NCBI RefSeq assembly: GCF_900110875.1
Contig: NZ_FOFM01000003.1
Coordinates: 62,001-126,000 of the forward strand
Length of the DNA: 64,000 bases
Direction of reading: 5' to 3'
Source: Pseudovibrio axinellae
Lineage (GTDB): Bacteria > Pseudomonadota > Alphaproteobacteria > Rhizobiales > Stappiaceae
The notes under the pieces were generated by a model. That model had not been told where the DNA came from. It did no database searches and saw only the letters and a list, made by a program, of their open reading frames with translations. A program made the translations under genes and the position numbers. Below, piece after piece: positions 27,664 to 36,182 of the stretch. Numbering within the stretch: the first letter of the stretch is position 1; every line of letters begins with the position of its first letter.

Positions 27664-28044
27664 TCACAGCAGTGTTCTGCTGATGCGGCGGCGTTTGTCT
27701 CCGTACCATAGCATAATCAGGCCGATAGGACCGAATATTACCCATGGGGGCATTAAGAGAAGGCTCTGAATCACCGGGTCCCAAAGTGTCGGGCTAATGT
27801 ATCGCTGGATAGCCGCCTGTGATGCATTGAGTGATGCAGGTGATAGATCAAACCAGACCAACCCCAGCGGAGTAGACGTCCAGCTGGAGATCGCAATGCT
27901 CTTGGTCGCGTCGACTACAAACGACACCAGCGCTACGGCCACAAACCACACACCAATAAAACGCAGCAAAAATCCAACCAAGTGCCTGCTTCCTTTTTCC
28001 GTATGCGCAATTCGCAAAAGAATTTGATAAGCGCGAATATGCAC
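27664..28044 (-). CDS. Small membrane protein of unknown function, PetM-like two-helix type
   Basis: The 126-residue protein has two predicted membrane helices (about 27-48, FIGVWFVAVALVSFVVDATKS, and about 93-112, PWVIFGPIGLIMLWYG) separated by a polar segment, and a basic C-terminus (GDKRRRISR). It follows in the same direction as msrA with a 30-base gap upstream of it. I do not recognise a function. The conserved look of the sequence makes it likely to be a real gene. Confidence 0.75.
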   Translation of the reverse strand: MHIRAYQILLRIAHTEKGSRHLVGFLLRFIGVWFVAVALVSFVVDATKSIAISSWTSTPLGLVWFDLSPASLNASQAAIQRYISPTLWDPVIQSLLLMPPWVIFGPIGLIMLWYGDKRRRISRTLL

Positions 28045-28294
28045 AGTCTACCCGATGCAATTTATGGTGTAACCTATCAGAACATGGATAAACCTTGTTC
28101 CTAACATCTAGTCAAAATCACGTAATTAAATGTGATAGGTAGTTGAGTGTAAGGCCGAAAATGCGTTTGTTTTCATTTTAGTTCCACAGACTGGGGAAAG
28201 GTGGCAAAAAAAATGAAAACAGCACTTGCGGCCCCACCCAGTTTTGCATATACCCCCTCTCACGCCGCCGGGGCTAGCCTTGGTGTTGCGAAGC

Positions 28295-28384
28295 GGAGAG
28301 GTGGCCGAGTGGTCGAAGGCGCACGCCTGGAAAGTGTGTAGGCGGGTGACCGTCTCCAGGGTTCGAATCCCTGTCTCTCCGCCA
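28295..28384 (+). tRNA. tRNA-Ser, anticodon GGA
   Basis: The 90-base sequence folds into a class II tRNA. The acceptor stem GGAGAGG pairs with TCTCTCC, followed by G and an encoded CCA. The D-arm is GCCGAGTGGTCGAAGGC, the anticodon loop CTGGAAA gives GGA, a long variable arm (GGCGGGTGACCGTCTCC region) is typical of serine, and the T-arm contains GGTTCGAATCC. No duplicated 3' end nearby suggests it is an occupied integration site. Confidence 0.97.
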
Positions 28385-28623
28385 TTAATTTTCCCAAAAT
28401 TTCCGATATCTTCTGAGAGCCAAACAGCTTTGTTTGTTTGTGCCACGATGATTTCAGATGCAGGTTTTTGCGTGTTTAAAGTGGGCTCAAGGGAGAGCGC
28501 TTTTCATTACGTGATGCAGTATCAGTGATGTTAAAGTACTGAGCTTACAGCAACAGTGCGCATGTAGGTGCTAAGGCCACTAAGGTTGCCCTCAGCAGTC
28601 TCATAGGGCCTGTTCTACGCTGC

Positions 28624-29607
28624 TTATAGCGCTCTGGTAGATTCGCGGGCTATAAGCGAACACGCGATGGGGTTCTCAGCGCCATTCTCAGTAGGATTAA
28701 AAATCTGATGAATGGCAGCAGCTGCAAGCGCTTCGATCGGTTGGCGGACGGTCGTAAGGCTGGGTATGACAAGCGCTGCCAAGTTAATATCGTCAAAGCC
28801 GGAGACTGAAAGATCGGTTGGAACATCCAACTTCAGGTCATGGGCACAGCGTAAGACGCCTATGGCTTGTTGGTCACTGGCAGCTGCTATCGCAGTCGGT
28901 CGCTTTTCAGCTGGCTGACCCTCTAAGATTTTGCGGCCTATTTCATTTCCAGAATCAAAATCAAACTGTCCCTCGTAAACAGTAAGTGTAATTGGATCCT
29001 CAGAAGAGTTCAGGTCACTAATTTTTGAAAGAAACCCGTCTTTGCGATCACGGGCAACCTTTGTGGAAAGCGGGCCAGAAATATAGGCGATACGGCGATG
29101 GCCAAGGGAATATAATAGTTCTGCAATCTCTCTTGAACCGTTAAAGTGGTCTGCCGTCACCAGTGGGTAGGCGCCAAGCTTTCGGTCAAGGGCGACGATG
29201 GGAACCTCGGCGGATACATCTACGCATGCATTTGATGTTGCCACCAAAATAATACCTCGCACAGCGCGATCAAGCAGCGCAACAAGCTGTGTTCTTTCGT
29301 CCTCAGGAGACCCGTGCGAATTGGCCAGCATCACCGAGTGATGGCGCTTGGCAGCCTCCATCTCGATAAACTTTGCAAGTTCTGCGAAAAACGGATTGGT
29401 GATGTCCGGCACCACTAAACCAATAATATCAATGCTGTTGGTGCGTAGGGCTCTGGCCGCTAAATTGGGCTTGTATTCAAGCGCCTTCATTGCTTCAAGC
29501 ACACGCAACTTTAAGGGGTGCTTGACGGTTTCATTCTTGGAAAGAACCCGCGAAACTGTTCCGACAGATACCCTTGCCTTTTTGGCTACGTCTTTTATCG
29601 TGGGCAT
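28624..29607 (-). CDS. LacI family transcriptional regulator of the sugar ABC operon
   Basis: This 327-residue protein has an N-terminal LacI helix-turn-helix (TIKDVAKKARVSVGTVSRVL, residues 3-22) with the hinge helix NLAARALRT, and a periplasmic-binding-protein-like effector domain (IIGLVVPDITNPFFAEL onward). It lies downstream of a sugar ABC importer on the same strand, separated by 284 bases with its own promoter region. Three operator-like dyads in the importer promoter are its probable targets. The inducing sugar is not known. Confidence 0.93.
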   Translation of the reverse strand: MPTIKDVAKKARVSVGTVSRVLSKNETVKHPLKLRVLEAMKALEYKPNLAARALRTNSIDIIGLVVPDITNPFFAELAKFIEMEAAKRHHSVMLANSHGSPEDERTQLVALLDRAVRGIILVATSNACVDVSAEVPIVALDRKLGAYPLVTADHFNGSREIAELLYSLGHRRIAYISGPLSTKVARDRKDGFLSKISDLNSSEDPITLTVYEGQFDFDSGNEIGRKILEGQPAEKRPTAIAAASDQQAIGVLRCAHDLKLDVPTDLSVSGFDDINLAALVIPSLTTVRQPIEALAAAAIHQIFNPTENGAENPIACSLIARESTRAL

Positions 29608-29688
29608 TCAAACACCTATTCTCGTCGCAGTGTACTGCCCTTATCTACGCCTAGATATGAGATAGAGAAACAGGCTTTGCCTACTCTA

Positions 29689-29722
29689 TTGGTATCAATA
29701 TACCAATCTCCTCTAATAGAGG
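29689..29722. promoter_or_regulatory. Two dyads upstream of the LacI-type gene
   Basis: TTGGTAT/ATACCAA (29689-29706, 4-base centre) and CCTCTA/TAGAGG (29710-29722, 1-base centre) are perfect inverted repeats within 115 bases upstream of the regulator start. They may be an operator and a hairpin; the sequence differs from the dyads before the binding-protein gene. Confidence 0.4.
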
Positions 29723-29823
29723 CTTTCTAGGAGAAATCCTCCACTTTTCTGTCTCTATCACCGACATAATCAGATTGACTGGACCTGCAACACGCCATGG
29801 GTTTTAGAAGAGTTCTTAGTATC

Positions 29824-29877
29824 AAAGTGGGTGCTGGCCAGCCTTGCAAGGCAATCACTGTGTTCAGCACCCACTTT
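29824..29877 (-). terminator. Long hairpin after the sugar permease gene
   Basis: Thirteen-base arms (29824-29836 and 29865-29877) are perfectly complementary and enclose a second palindrome GCCTTGCAAGGC (29841-29852). It lies 14 bases past the permease stop. There is no T-run, so it may be a stabilising 3' end rather than an intrinsic terminator. Confidence 0.6.
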
Positions 29878-29891
29878 GCCATATAAAGCAC

Positions 29892-30890
29892 TTACCGCCT
29901 TGTATATTTTGCTCGGTAATAATCCAGGATAACGGCGATAATGATAACCACGCCGGTGATCATCTGGCGCATGAAATCGCTCAAGCCAATAAGGATTAAG
30001 CCGTTCGCCAGAACCCCGATAATGAACGCACCAATCAGCGTCCCAATAACAGAGCCGCGTCCACCGTTCAGGCTGGTACCACCAATAATGACCGCCGCAA
30101 TTGCGTTAAGCTCAAACCCAATACCAGCGATCGGACTGGAGATATTAAGGCGGGCCATATAAACCACTGCCGCAATGCCAGCTGTTAATCCACAAATCGT
30201 AAAGGCGGCAATCTTGTAGCGATACACCGAGTGCCCTGCGAGACGCACAGCTTCCTCGTTATTGCCGATCCCGTAAAGAAGCCGCCCAAACACGGTGAAG
30301 TTAAGGATGAACCAGGCAATAAACACGAGCGCGAGAGCCACCATGAAAACGACCGGGACGCCATAAAACATCGCGGAGCCAAAATCTTCAAAGGCAAGCG
30401 GAAACGAATAGATTGTCTGGGCGTTGGAAGCTTGAAGCGCGGCACCACGGGCGATATTGAGCATCCCAAGCGTGATGATAAACGAGGGCAGGGACCAACG
30501 GGCCGTAATGGTGCCGTTAATAGCCCCGCAAACAACCCCAACAGCGGTTGCTGCTATCACGGCAAGGACAATCGCCTCGAAAGGCCCCAGACCAGCCAGT
30601 GTAATGGCTTTCCCGGCGATCACAGATGCGAAGGCCATGACTGAGCCGACTGACAAATCAATACCACCTATGAGAATGACAAAGGTCATTCCAACGGCAA
30701 GGATCAGGTTAATCGTGACCTGAGTCAGAATGTTTGTGATGTTGTTGGCTGTAAGAAAGTGCTCGGTGAAAATCGAGAAGAAAAGGATGAGAGCTAAAAG
30801 AGCAAGGCCAATACCAGCATTGTGAAGCACAGTACGGATAGAAAAGTTTCCGCTCGCTTGGGCGACCTCATCGCCAGTTTGAATAGTCAT
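29892..30890 (-). CDS. Sugar ABC transporter permease, RbsC type
   Basis: The 332-residue protein has about 8-10 membrane helices and the RbsC/XylH pattern: VTINLILAVGMTFVILIGGIDLSVGS early and ELNAIAAVIIGGTSLNGGRGS late (quoted by landmarks). Its ATG overlaps the stop of the ATPase gene by 4 bases (ATGA). It forms the inner-membrane channel for the sugar delivered by the binding protein encoded upstream in the operon. Confidence 0.94.
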   Translation of the reverse strand: MTIQTGDEVAQASGNFSIRTVLHNAGIGLALLALILFFSIFTEHFLTANNITNILTQVTINLILAVGMTFVILIGGIDLSVGSVMAFASVIAGKAITLAGLGPFEAIVLAVIAATAVGVVCGAINGTITARWSLPSFIITLGMLNIARGAALQASNAQTIYSFPLAFEDFGSAMFYGVPVVFMVALALVFIAWFILNFTVFGRLLYGIGNNEEAVRLAGHSVYRYKIAAFTICGLTAGIAAVVYMARLNISSPIAGIGFELNAIAAVIIGGTSLNGGRGSVIGTLIGAFIIGVLANGLILIGLSDFMRQMITGVVIIIAVILDYYRAKYTRR

Positions 30891-32455
30891 GATGTATGTC
30901 CTTCGCCGGGTTGAGCCTGCCCGTATGCCAGTTTAAGGATATTCTCCTCAGAGAATTCACTCGGCTTCAATTCACCTTGAATTGCGTGTTCAGCAAGCAC
31001 GACGATGCGATCCGCCAATGTCATCAATTCAGGCATCTCAGAGGAAACCACTAAAAGAGCCACCCCTTCTTGAGCCAAGTCCTTCAAAATGCTGTAGATC
31101 TCTGCTTTCGCGCCAACGTCCACACCCCGTGTTGGCTCGTCCAGAAGCAAAACCTTGGGGTTGCAGGCCAGCCACTTGGCCAGCACAACCTTTTGCTGGT
31201 TGCCGCCTGAAAGGCTTGAGGCTGGATCAGCGGTCTTGCCGTATTTCAGTTTAAGTCTGGACCCGCTCTCGCGCGCTTGCCGGTTTTCTTCAGTAAATTG
31301 AATAAGCCCGGTTTTGCTAAGCTCGTGAATGTTTACTAAAGAGGTATTTGCCGCAATCGGCATATCCAGGATCAGGCCTTCGTCTTTGCGGTCTTCGGTT
31401 ACAAAACCGATGCCGGCTTTGATGGCATCTTGCGGGCCTTTGAAATTGACCTCTTCGCCATCACGATAAACTGTCCCCGAGTGAATAGGGTCTATGCCGA
31501 ATATCCCGCGCAAAATTTCGCTGCGGCCAGACCCGACGAGCCCTGCAATCCCAACAATCTCACCATAATGAAGGTTGAGCGAGATGCCCGTGTCACCTGT
31601 GTTTTGCATGGTACGCATCGCGTCGATCTGCAATGCGACAGGTCCAAATGTCTGCTTATCTGTGTGTTGACGCGTTCCAGCTTCAAGGTGTCGGCCAACC
31701 ATACGCTGCACAACGCCCTCAGGCGTCATATGACTGATCTTGTCCGTAGCAACTGTTTTGCCATTTCGAAAGACAGTGACCCGGTCGCAAATAGCGAAAA
31801 CCTCATCCAGGTGATGAGAGACAAAAACGACTGTCACTCCTTCAGACTTAATCGCGGCGATGATCTTAAAAAGCCGCTTGGTTTCGCGCTCTGTGAGCGT
31901 TGCGGTTGGTTCGTCCAAAATGAGGATTTGGCTTTTCGATTGCAGCGCGCGGGCGATCTCGATGAGCTGCCGATGGGCGATACCCAGTGAACCAACAGGC
32001 ACGCGAACATCAATATCAGTGAGCCCGATAGCATCAAGGGCTTCGCGGGCACGCCGGTTCATCTCCCCCTTGTTTAAAAGCCCGTACTTATTTCTGGGAA
32101 GGCGCTCAATGGAGATGTTTTCGGCAATGCTGAGGTGTTCGAGCAGGTTGAATTCCTGATGAACAACCTGAATGCCGCGCGCTTTTGCTTCCTGTGGGCT
32201 CTCTGGTTGGTAAGAGGTGTTCTCAAGTGAGATGTTACCAGAGTCGAACGAATACACACCTGAAAGAATCTTGATGAGAGTGGATTTTCCGGCGCCATTC
32301 TCTCCAACAAGGGCGTGGACCTCACCTTGTTTGAGGGAGAAGCTAACTCCGTCGAGCGCTTTAACACCCCCGAAGTATTTCTTAACGCCTTGAACATCCA
32401 GAAAAACTTGGTCAGTGTCAGCGACCGGCGCTTCAAAGAGCGATTGTGCTGGCAT
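30887..32455 (-). CDS. Sugar ABC transporter ATP-binding protein, RbsA type (two ATPase domains)
   Basis: This 522-residue protein has two tandem ATPase domains. The first has Walker A GENGAGKST and signature-region ILILDEPTATLTE; the second, after GEIVGIAGLVGSGRSE (degenerate Walker A), has LSGGNQQKVVLAKWLA and VLLLDEPTRGVDVGA. This is the RbsA/MglA/XylG layout for pentose or hexose import. The start at 32455 follows AGGA. No sugar kinase or dehydrogenase is adjacent, so the substrate cannot be assigned. Confidence 0.94.
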   Translation of the reverse strand: MPAQSLFEAPVADTDQVFLDVQGVKKYFGGVKALDGVSFSLKQGEVHALVGENGAGKSTLIKILSGVYSFDSGNISLENTSYQPESPQEAKARGIQVVHQEFNLLEHLSIAENISIERLPRNKYGLLNKGEMNRRAREALDAIGLTDIDVRVPVGSLGIAHRQLIEIARALQSKSQILILDEPTATLTERETKRLFKIIAAIKSEGVTVVFVSHHLDEVFAICDRVTVFRNGKTVATDKISHMTPEGVVQRMVGRHLEAGTRQHTDKQTFGPVALQIDAMRTMQNTGDTGISLNLHYGEIVGIAGLVGSGRSEILRGIFGIDPIHSGTVYRDGEEVNFKGPQDAIKAGIGFVTEDRKDEGLILDMPIAANTSLVNIHELSKTGLIQFTEENRQARESGSRLKLKYGKTADPASSLSGGNQQKVVLAKWLACNPKVLLLDEPTRGVDVGAKAEIYSILKDLAQEGVALLVVSSEMPELMTLADRIVVLAEHAIQGELKPSEFSEENILKLAYGQAQPGEGHTS

Positions 32456-32489
32456 ATTGCGTCCTATTAATTGGGAGGCAAAGGGGGAA

Positions 32490-32514
32490 GACCCGCTTTA
32501 AAACAAAGCGGGTC
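32490..32514 (-). other. Intercistronic hairpin between binding-protein and ATPase genes
   Basis: A perfect 10-bp stem (32490-32499 with 32505-32514, loop of 5) sits 10 bases past the binding-protein stop. It probably protects the 5' part of the operon transcript and raises binding-protein levels. Confidence 0.65.
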
Positions 32515-32524
32515 TGCTTCTTGT

Positions 32525-33445
32525 TTATTTTCCAACAACAAGCTCAATTGGGGTTGTTACCCAGCCTTCAAGGTCTGGGCCGCCAGCTACAACTTCCAGA
32601 GCCATGGAAATTGCGTTTGCCGCCATGGCCTGACCAAACTGATCAACCGTTGCGAGCATCCGGCCATCATAAATCATTGGGCCAACAGCATCGATATTAT
32701 CGAAACCAACAACCATGATGTCATCACGTCCAGCGCTTTCAAGCGCTTTAACAACGCCGATTGCCATGGAGTCGTTTGCCGCCATAACGCCCTGAATATC
32801 TGGGTGTGCTGTCAGCATGTTTGAAAAGACAGAGTTTGCCTCTTCGGTTTCCCAGTGTGCTGTACGGCTGTCCACCAGGTCCAAACCATACTCTGCAACT
32901 GTATCCCTGAAGCCGCGTGCACGCTGTATGCCATTGTCCGCGCCTGGGTTGCCTTCAATGATTACGACTTTGCCGCCCTTACCAAGCTTTTTAGCCAGTG
33001 CGTCGCCAGCCATTTTGGCACCGCTGCGGTTGTCTGGACCAACAAATGCCAGGTTCACGCCTTGCTGTTTTTTTACTTCCTCATCAAGGGCAACATCGAA
33101 GTTTACAACGACGATTCCTGCGGCCATCGCCTTTTTCAAAGGACGCACCATTGCCCGTGAATCGGCTGGCGCAACAACAATGGCGTCAACACCCTGAGTA
33201 ATGAAGTTTTCTACTGCGTTGATCTGAGATTCAAAATCTGTTTCGTTTTGCATGCCAACAGCAAGGAGTTTGTAATCGCCTCGCTGTTTTTCGTGTGCTT
33301 TTGCGCCTTCTAGCATGTTCTGAAAGAACTCATTTGCTAGTGATTTCATGATGAGACCGACGACTGGTTTATCTTCAGCCTGCGCAGCACTTGCAAGCAT
33401 GACAAGGCTTGTAGCCGCAGCCACAGCGAACTTTTTAAACTTCAT
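32525..33445 (-). CDS. Sugar ABC transporter substrate-binding protein, RbsB type
   Basis: The ATG at 33445 (SD GGGAGG) gives 306 residues with a signal peptide (MKFKKFAVAAATSLVMLASA, cleavage near AAQA). The mature protein starts KPVVGLIMKSLANEFFQNML and continues GVDAIVVAPADSRAM and VMAANDSMAIGVVKAL, typical of the periplasmic sugar-binding domain shared with RbsB and LacI effectors. It is the first gene of the operon. The upstream in-frame start at 33493 would remove the signal from the N-terminus and has no SD. Confidence 0.94.
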   Translation of the reverse strand: MKFKKFAVAAATSLVMLASAAQAEDKPVVGLIMKSLANEFFQNMLEGAKAHEKQRGDYKLLAVGMQNETDFESQINAVENFITQGVDAIVVAPADSRAMVRPLKKAMAAGIVVVNFDVALDEEVKKQQGVNLAFVGPDNRSGAKMAGDALAKKLGKGGKVVIIEGNPGADNGIQRARGFRDTVAEYGLDLVDSRTAHWETEEANSVFSNMLTAHPDIQGVMAANDSMAIGVVKALESAGRDDIMVVGFDNIDAVGPMIYDGRMLATVDQFGQAMAANAISMALEVVAGGPDLEGWVTTPIELVVGK

Positions 33446-33948
33446 AAGAAGCCTCCCAACTATATTATGAAACGATTCAAATACCGGTTTCACTCGACCT
33501 ATCTATTGAAATATTACAGGGTGTTCACTGTCAATATGAATGGTTTCATTAAATTGAATGCATTCAACAACTCGGGAAGTTGACCATGCAGAAAGCCGCA
33601 TATTGGGGTGAATTTTCGTTGTCAGGATGGCTTGGAAACAGACAGGCTCAGATAATTAATAGGATCCACTGAAAATTGCTAGTGCTCAGATATTTCACTC
33701 AAAATTTGGATTTGTGAAGATTATGGAAATCTGCATGATGCGTAGATTTACGAGGGCAATCGACTGAAAAGCCGAGCAAAATTAGGTGCGCTGTTTTGGC
33801 ACTATCTTAAGGTAGGTCTGTGTGTGGACAACCATCATAAATTGCAGGTTGGCTTGGTGCTACTTTAGATATTAGTACCGATAGGTTCGAGCGGTGGGGG
33901 CCTCAAGCCAAGCAATTTTCCTGCAAATCTGCCTTGCCCGCAGAGATG
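33446..33948. promoter_or_regulatory. Sugar-operon promoter region with three LacI-type dyads
   Basis: The region contains TGAAACGATTCA (33468-33479), ATGAATGGTTTCAT (33536-33549) and the perfect palindrome TTGAATGCATTCAA (33554-33567). A minus-strand TTGACA (33529-33534) abuts the second dyad and could be the -35 element. From 33570 to 33948 I see nothing identifiable. Confidence 0.65.
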
Positions 33949-34821
33949 CTAAATCGTTGCTTCTAAATCGGCCTGAGATGGCTGACGGTGTGCTTCAATC
34001 ACCTTCACAATACGGTCTGTCATTGCCCGCACCTCAGGCAAATGCCGTCGGTCATCATGCAGGGTGACCCATTGGTTTTGGGTGAGTTGTTCAATCACTG
34101 GCCCAGCCCGCCTTAGATTCTCGCTCACATCGCCCAGAAAGAACGGCAATACAGTAATTCCAGCTCCAGCGCATACCAAATCAAACAGGGCGGCTTGAGA
34201 ACTTACATAGGTTGTAATCTGCGCTGCTTGATGCTCCAGGACCCAGCGGGTTGAACTTGTGGTCGCAAACTCGGGCAAAAGACCGAGCCAGGGGGCATCA
34301 CTGCCTTCTGGCAAATCCGCTGAGATGTAAGGTGCAAACATAACAGAGGGTAAGCGCTTGCTGGCAAGGCCAATCTCAGCAGGGGCAGAGTTGCGCAGGC
34401 CAATATCAATCTCGCGCTTTTTGATGTTCAGCCGATCCTCACTGCTGATAAAAACGGCGTCAAACGGGTCTCCTGTCTGTCGCAATTTCTTCATGTGATG
34501 GCTTAGAAATTTCATAGTCCAGGTGCCCGCAGAAACCCGCACCTGTGGGCGCTGAGATTTTGCACTGAGCCACTGCTCAAACCCGGCATACGCACATTGA
34601 AACGGCTCTAGCTGGTCCAGAACCTGCCTGCCGTCATCGGTTAATGTGTATCCCGTATGCACACGGTCAAACAACTTAAGCCCAACATCCGTTTCCAGTT
34701 GTTGCATACGCCGGCTTAATGTGGCGGGGCTGCACGCCAGCCGCTGCGCTGCTTCACTCAGCGTGCCACAAGCAGCTAACACCAAAAAGGCGTTGAGGTT
34801 ATCCAGTAATCGAACCTTCAT
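33949..34821 (-). CDS. LysR family transcriptional regulator
   Basis: From the ATG at 34821 the protein has 290 residues. The N-terminal helix-turn-helix is FLVLAACGTLSEAAQRLACS followed by PATLSRRMQQLE, and a LysR effector domain follows (RVSAGTWTMKFLSHHM onward). The longer reading from 35013 adds 64 residues not typical of the family. The start has only a weak AAAGCGG. Divergent from a 56-codon small membrane ORF 92 bases away, which could be its target. Substrate unknown. Confidence 0.9.
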   Translation of the reverse strand: MKVRLLDNLNAFLVLAACGTLSEAAQRLACSPATLSRRMQQLETDVGLKLFDRVHTGYTLTDDGRQVLDQLEPFQCAYAGFEQWLSAKSQRPQVRVSAGTWTMKFLSHHMKKLRQTGDPFDAVFISSEDRLNIKKREIDIGLRNSAPAEIGLASKRLPSVMFAPYISADLPEGSDAPWLGLLPEFATTSSTRWVLEHQAAQITTYVSSQAALFDLVCAGAGITVLPFFLGDVSENLRRAGPVIEQLTQNQWVTLHDDRRHLPEVRAMTDRIVKVIEAHRQPSQADLEATI

Positions 34822-34913
34822 TTTTGAAAACCGCTTTCGAAAATTGGCCGCTATCGGGCAGGGCAAACACACTTGAGAATAGGCACAGTTCTCCTCAATG
34901 AAAAGCAGCCAGC

Positions 34914-35084
34914 ATGATGATACTCCCACTTCAGGAACCTGACAGAAACCCGCCAAACCCAACCCACCAGCAGTTGGAAGATTATTACACCAACTACGCC
35001 AGCACCAGCGCACGCCCCTACTTCCTCGCCATGGCCTCCATCGTGGCGGCTGCCTTCACCCTCCTGTACGTCTTCACGCCGTGA
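34914..35084 (+). CDS. Small membrane protein, 56 residues, unknown function
   Basis: An ATG at 34914 (or the next codon, 34917) opens a 56-codon frame ending in TGA at 35082-35084. The N-terminal half is polar with an LEDYYTNYAS segment; the C-terminal half is a predicted membrane helix (YFLAMASIVAAAFTLLYVF). Codons are rich in C/G at position three like neighbouring genes, which supports coding. No strong SD precedes it. It is divergent from the LysR gene. I do not recognise a family. Confidence 0.55.
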   Translation: MMILPLQEPDRNPPNPTHQQLEDYYTNYASTSARPYFLAMASIVAAAFTLLYVFTP

Positions 35085-35097
35085 TCCCAGCCTCGGC

Positions 35098-35385
35098 TCA
35101 AAAACCTAAGCAGAGTGACAAATCCTCCCAATGAGGGTTCTTCTCTTCAATCGCCTGAATCTTCCATTCCCGCCGCCAGCGCTTCATCTGTTTCTCTCTG
35201 CAAATAGCCTTATGAGGTTCCTCGTAAACCTCATAATAGACAAGCTTGGAGACGCCATATCTGGCCGTAAAACCTGAGTTCATCTTCGTCTTATGCTGAT
35301 GCACGCGCTCAGACAGATTATTGGTCATGCCCGTGTAAAGCGTCCCATGCTTCCGGCTTGCAAGAATGTACATGTAGTAAAACAT
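35098..35385 (-). CDS. GIY-YIG nuclease superfamily protein
   Basis: The protein (95 residues from 35385) is a stand-alone GIY-YIG domain of the UPF0213/YhbQ-like class: MYILASRKHGTLYTGMTNNL holds the Tyr-Tyr motif, HKTKMNSGFTARYGVSKLVYYE follows, and EKQMKRWRREWK ends the core. Such small proteins are common in Hyphomicrobiales, often in intergenic clusters, with no defined role. The start could be 35385 or 35373; the ORF upstream to 35421 is not supported. Confidence 0.88.
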   Translation of the reverse strand: MFYYMYILASRKHGTLYTGMTNNLSERVHQHKTKMNSGFTARYGVSKLVYYEVYEEPHKAICREKQMKRWRREWKIQAIEEKNPHWEDLSLCLGF

Positions 35386-35456
35386 CCACCAAGTATGCAG
35401 CCAGAAATCCCCTGCCACCACAGCACAAACTCACCAATCAATACAGGGAGTATAGA

Positions 35457-35532
35457 TCCCGGCTCGGCGACCAAAACGACACCAGAGGCAACCACTCTGC
35501 TCACCACCTCCACTGCAAATCCAGCCCCACCT
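35457..35532 (+). repeat. Direct repeat, copy 1
   Basis: This roughly 76-base copy matches 35775-35850, with an identical core of 26 bases (35478-35503). The offset is 318 bases. Confidence 0.85.
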
Positions 35533-35568
35533 CAAACCTCAGCACCTCGCACCCCACATCCCCTCGGT

Positions 35569-35597
35569 GTCATCCCGGGCGAAGACCCAGGACCCAT
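35569..35597 (+). repeat. Inverted repeat arm (CCGGGATGAC-type intergenic element)
   Basis: The arm starting GTCATCCCGGGC is an imperfect reverse complement of 35770-35798. Such CCCGGGATGAC mosaics are widespread in alphaproteobacterial intergenic DNA. Confidence 0.65.
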
Positions 35598-35774
35598 ACC
35601 CCCGGAACCAGCGGGTAACGTCAAACAGCAGCAACAGGGCACAACATTCCCCTGCATCCACCGCATCAACAAACGCCCTCCATCATCAAATGAAGTTCGC
35701 ATTGGCAAACGAGGAGAGCTCCGGCAGGCCTCGCCTCCCGCCCTGCATTCATCAGCAACGCAAGTGGTTATGGG

Positions 35775-35850
35775 TCCCGGCTCGGGGGCCGGGATGACAC
35801 CAGAGGCAACCACTCTGCTCATCACCTGCACTGCGAAGCCAGCACCCTAG
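35775..35850 (+). repeat. Direct repeat, copy 2
   Basis: Second copy of the 35457-35532 repeat. It also contains the partner arm of the inverted element at 35569-35597. Confidence 0.85.
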
Positions 35851-36182
35851 CACGGCGCGCTTTCGCATTTATAGCAAAGCGTTTGCCGGTATAAGATAGG
35901 GAGAAAGTCAGATAGTTAAGCGAGTAGATCCGGCTGACGTGGGGTTTTTAGGTCTCTCAGATGAGTGAGAAACACAACTCCACAACCTGTCAACGCCCAA
36001 ACCCAAAACCTCCCCCACTCATGCATTTCTGCAACGGTTGGGAGGGGGCTCCGCTAACGAACAGCGTATTTTGCAAATAGAAATAGCTCCTGAGTGTTGA
36101 AGGGTAAGAAATGGTATTCCAAATATTAGAGTATTGAAATCTAAAGCTTTTTATTGGTCTATATATATTCATACTGAATAAT

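Larger units (their letters stand above)
35386..36182. other. Gene-poor region with mosaic repeats
   Basis: About 800 bases hold no supported gene. They contain the direct and inverted repeats listed separately. The part from 36060 is AT-rich and leads into the P-loop ATPase gene. Overlapping long frames on both strands in 35293-35850 are proline/serine-rich and look like repeat artefacts. Confidence 0.7.

Noticed and set aside
28295-28384. tRNA-Ser as integration site of a genomic island
   Set aside because: No integrase gene and no repeat of the tRNA 3' end nearby.
35532-35831. Minus-strand frame with SRVVASGVIPAPEPGP-like text
   Set aside because: Such peptides arise from CCGGGATGAC intergenic elements; no SD or conserved domain.
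35293-35850. Long plus-strand frame rich in Pro/Ser/Thr
   Set aside because: It spans intergenic repeats and the GIY-YIG gene on the other strand; composition reflects the repeats.
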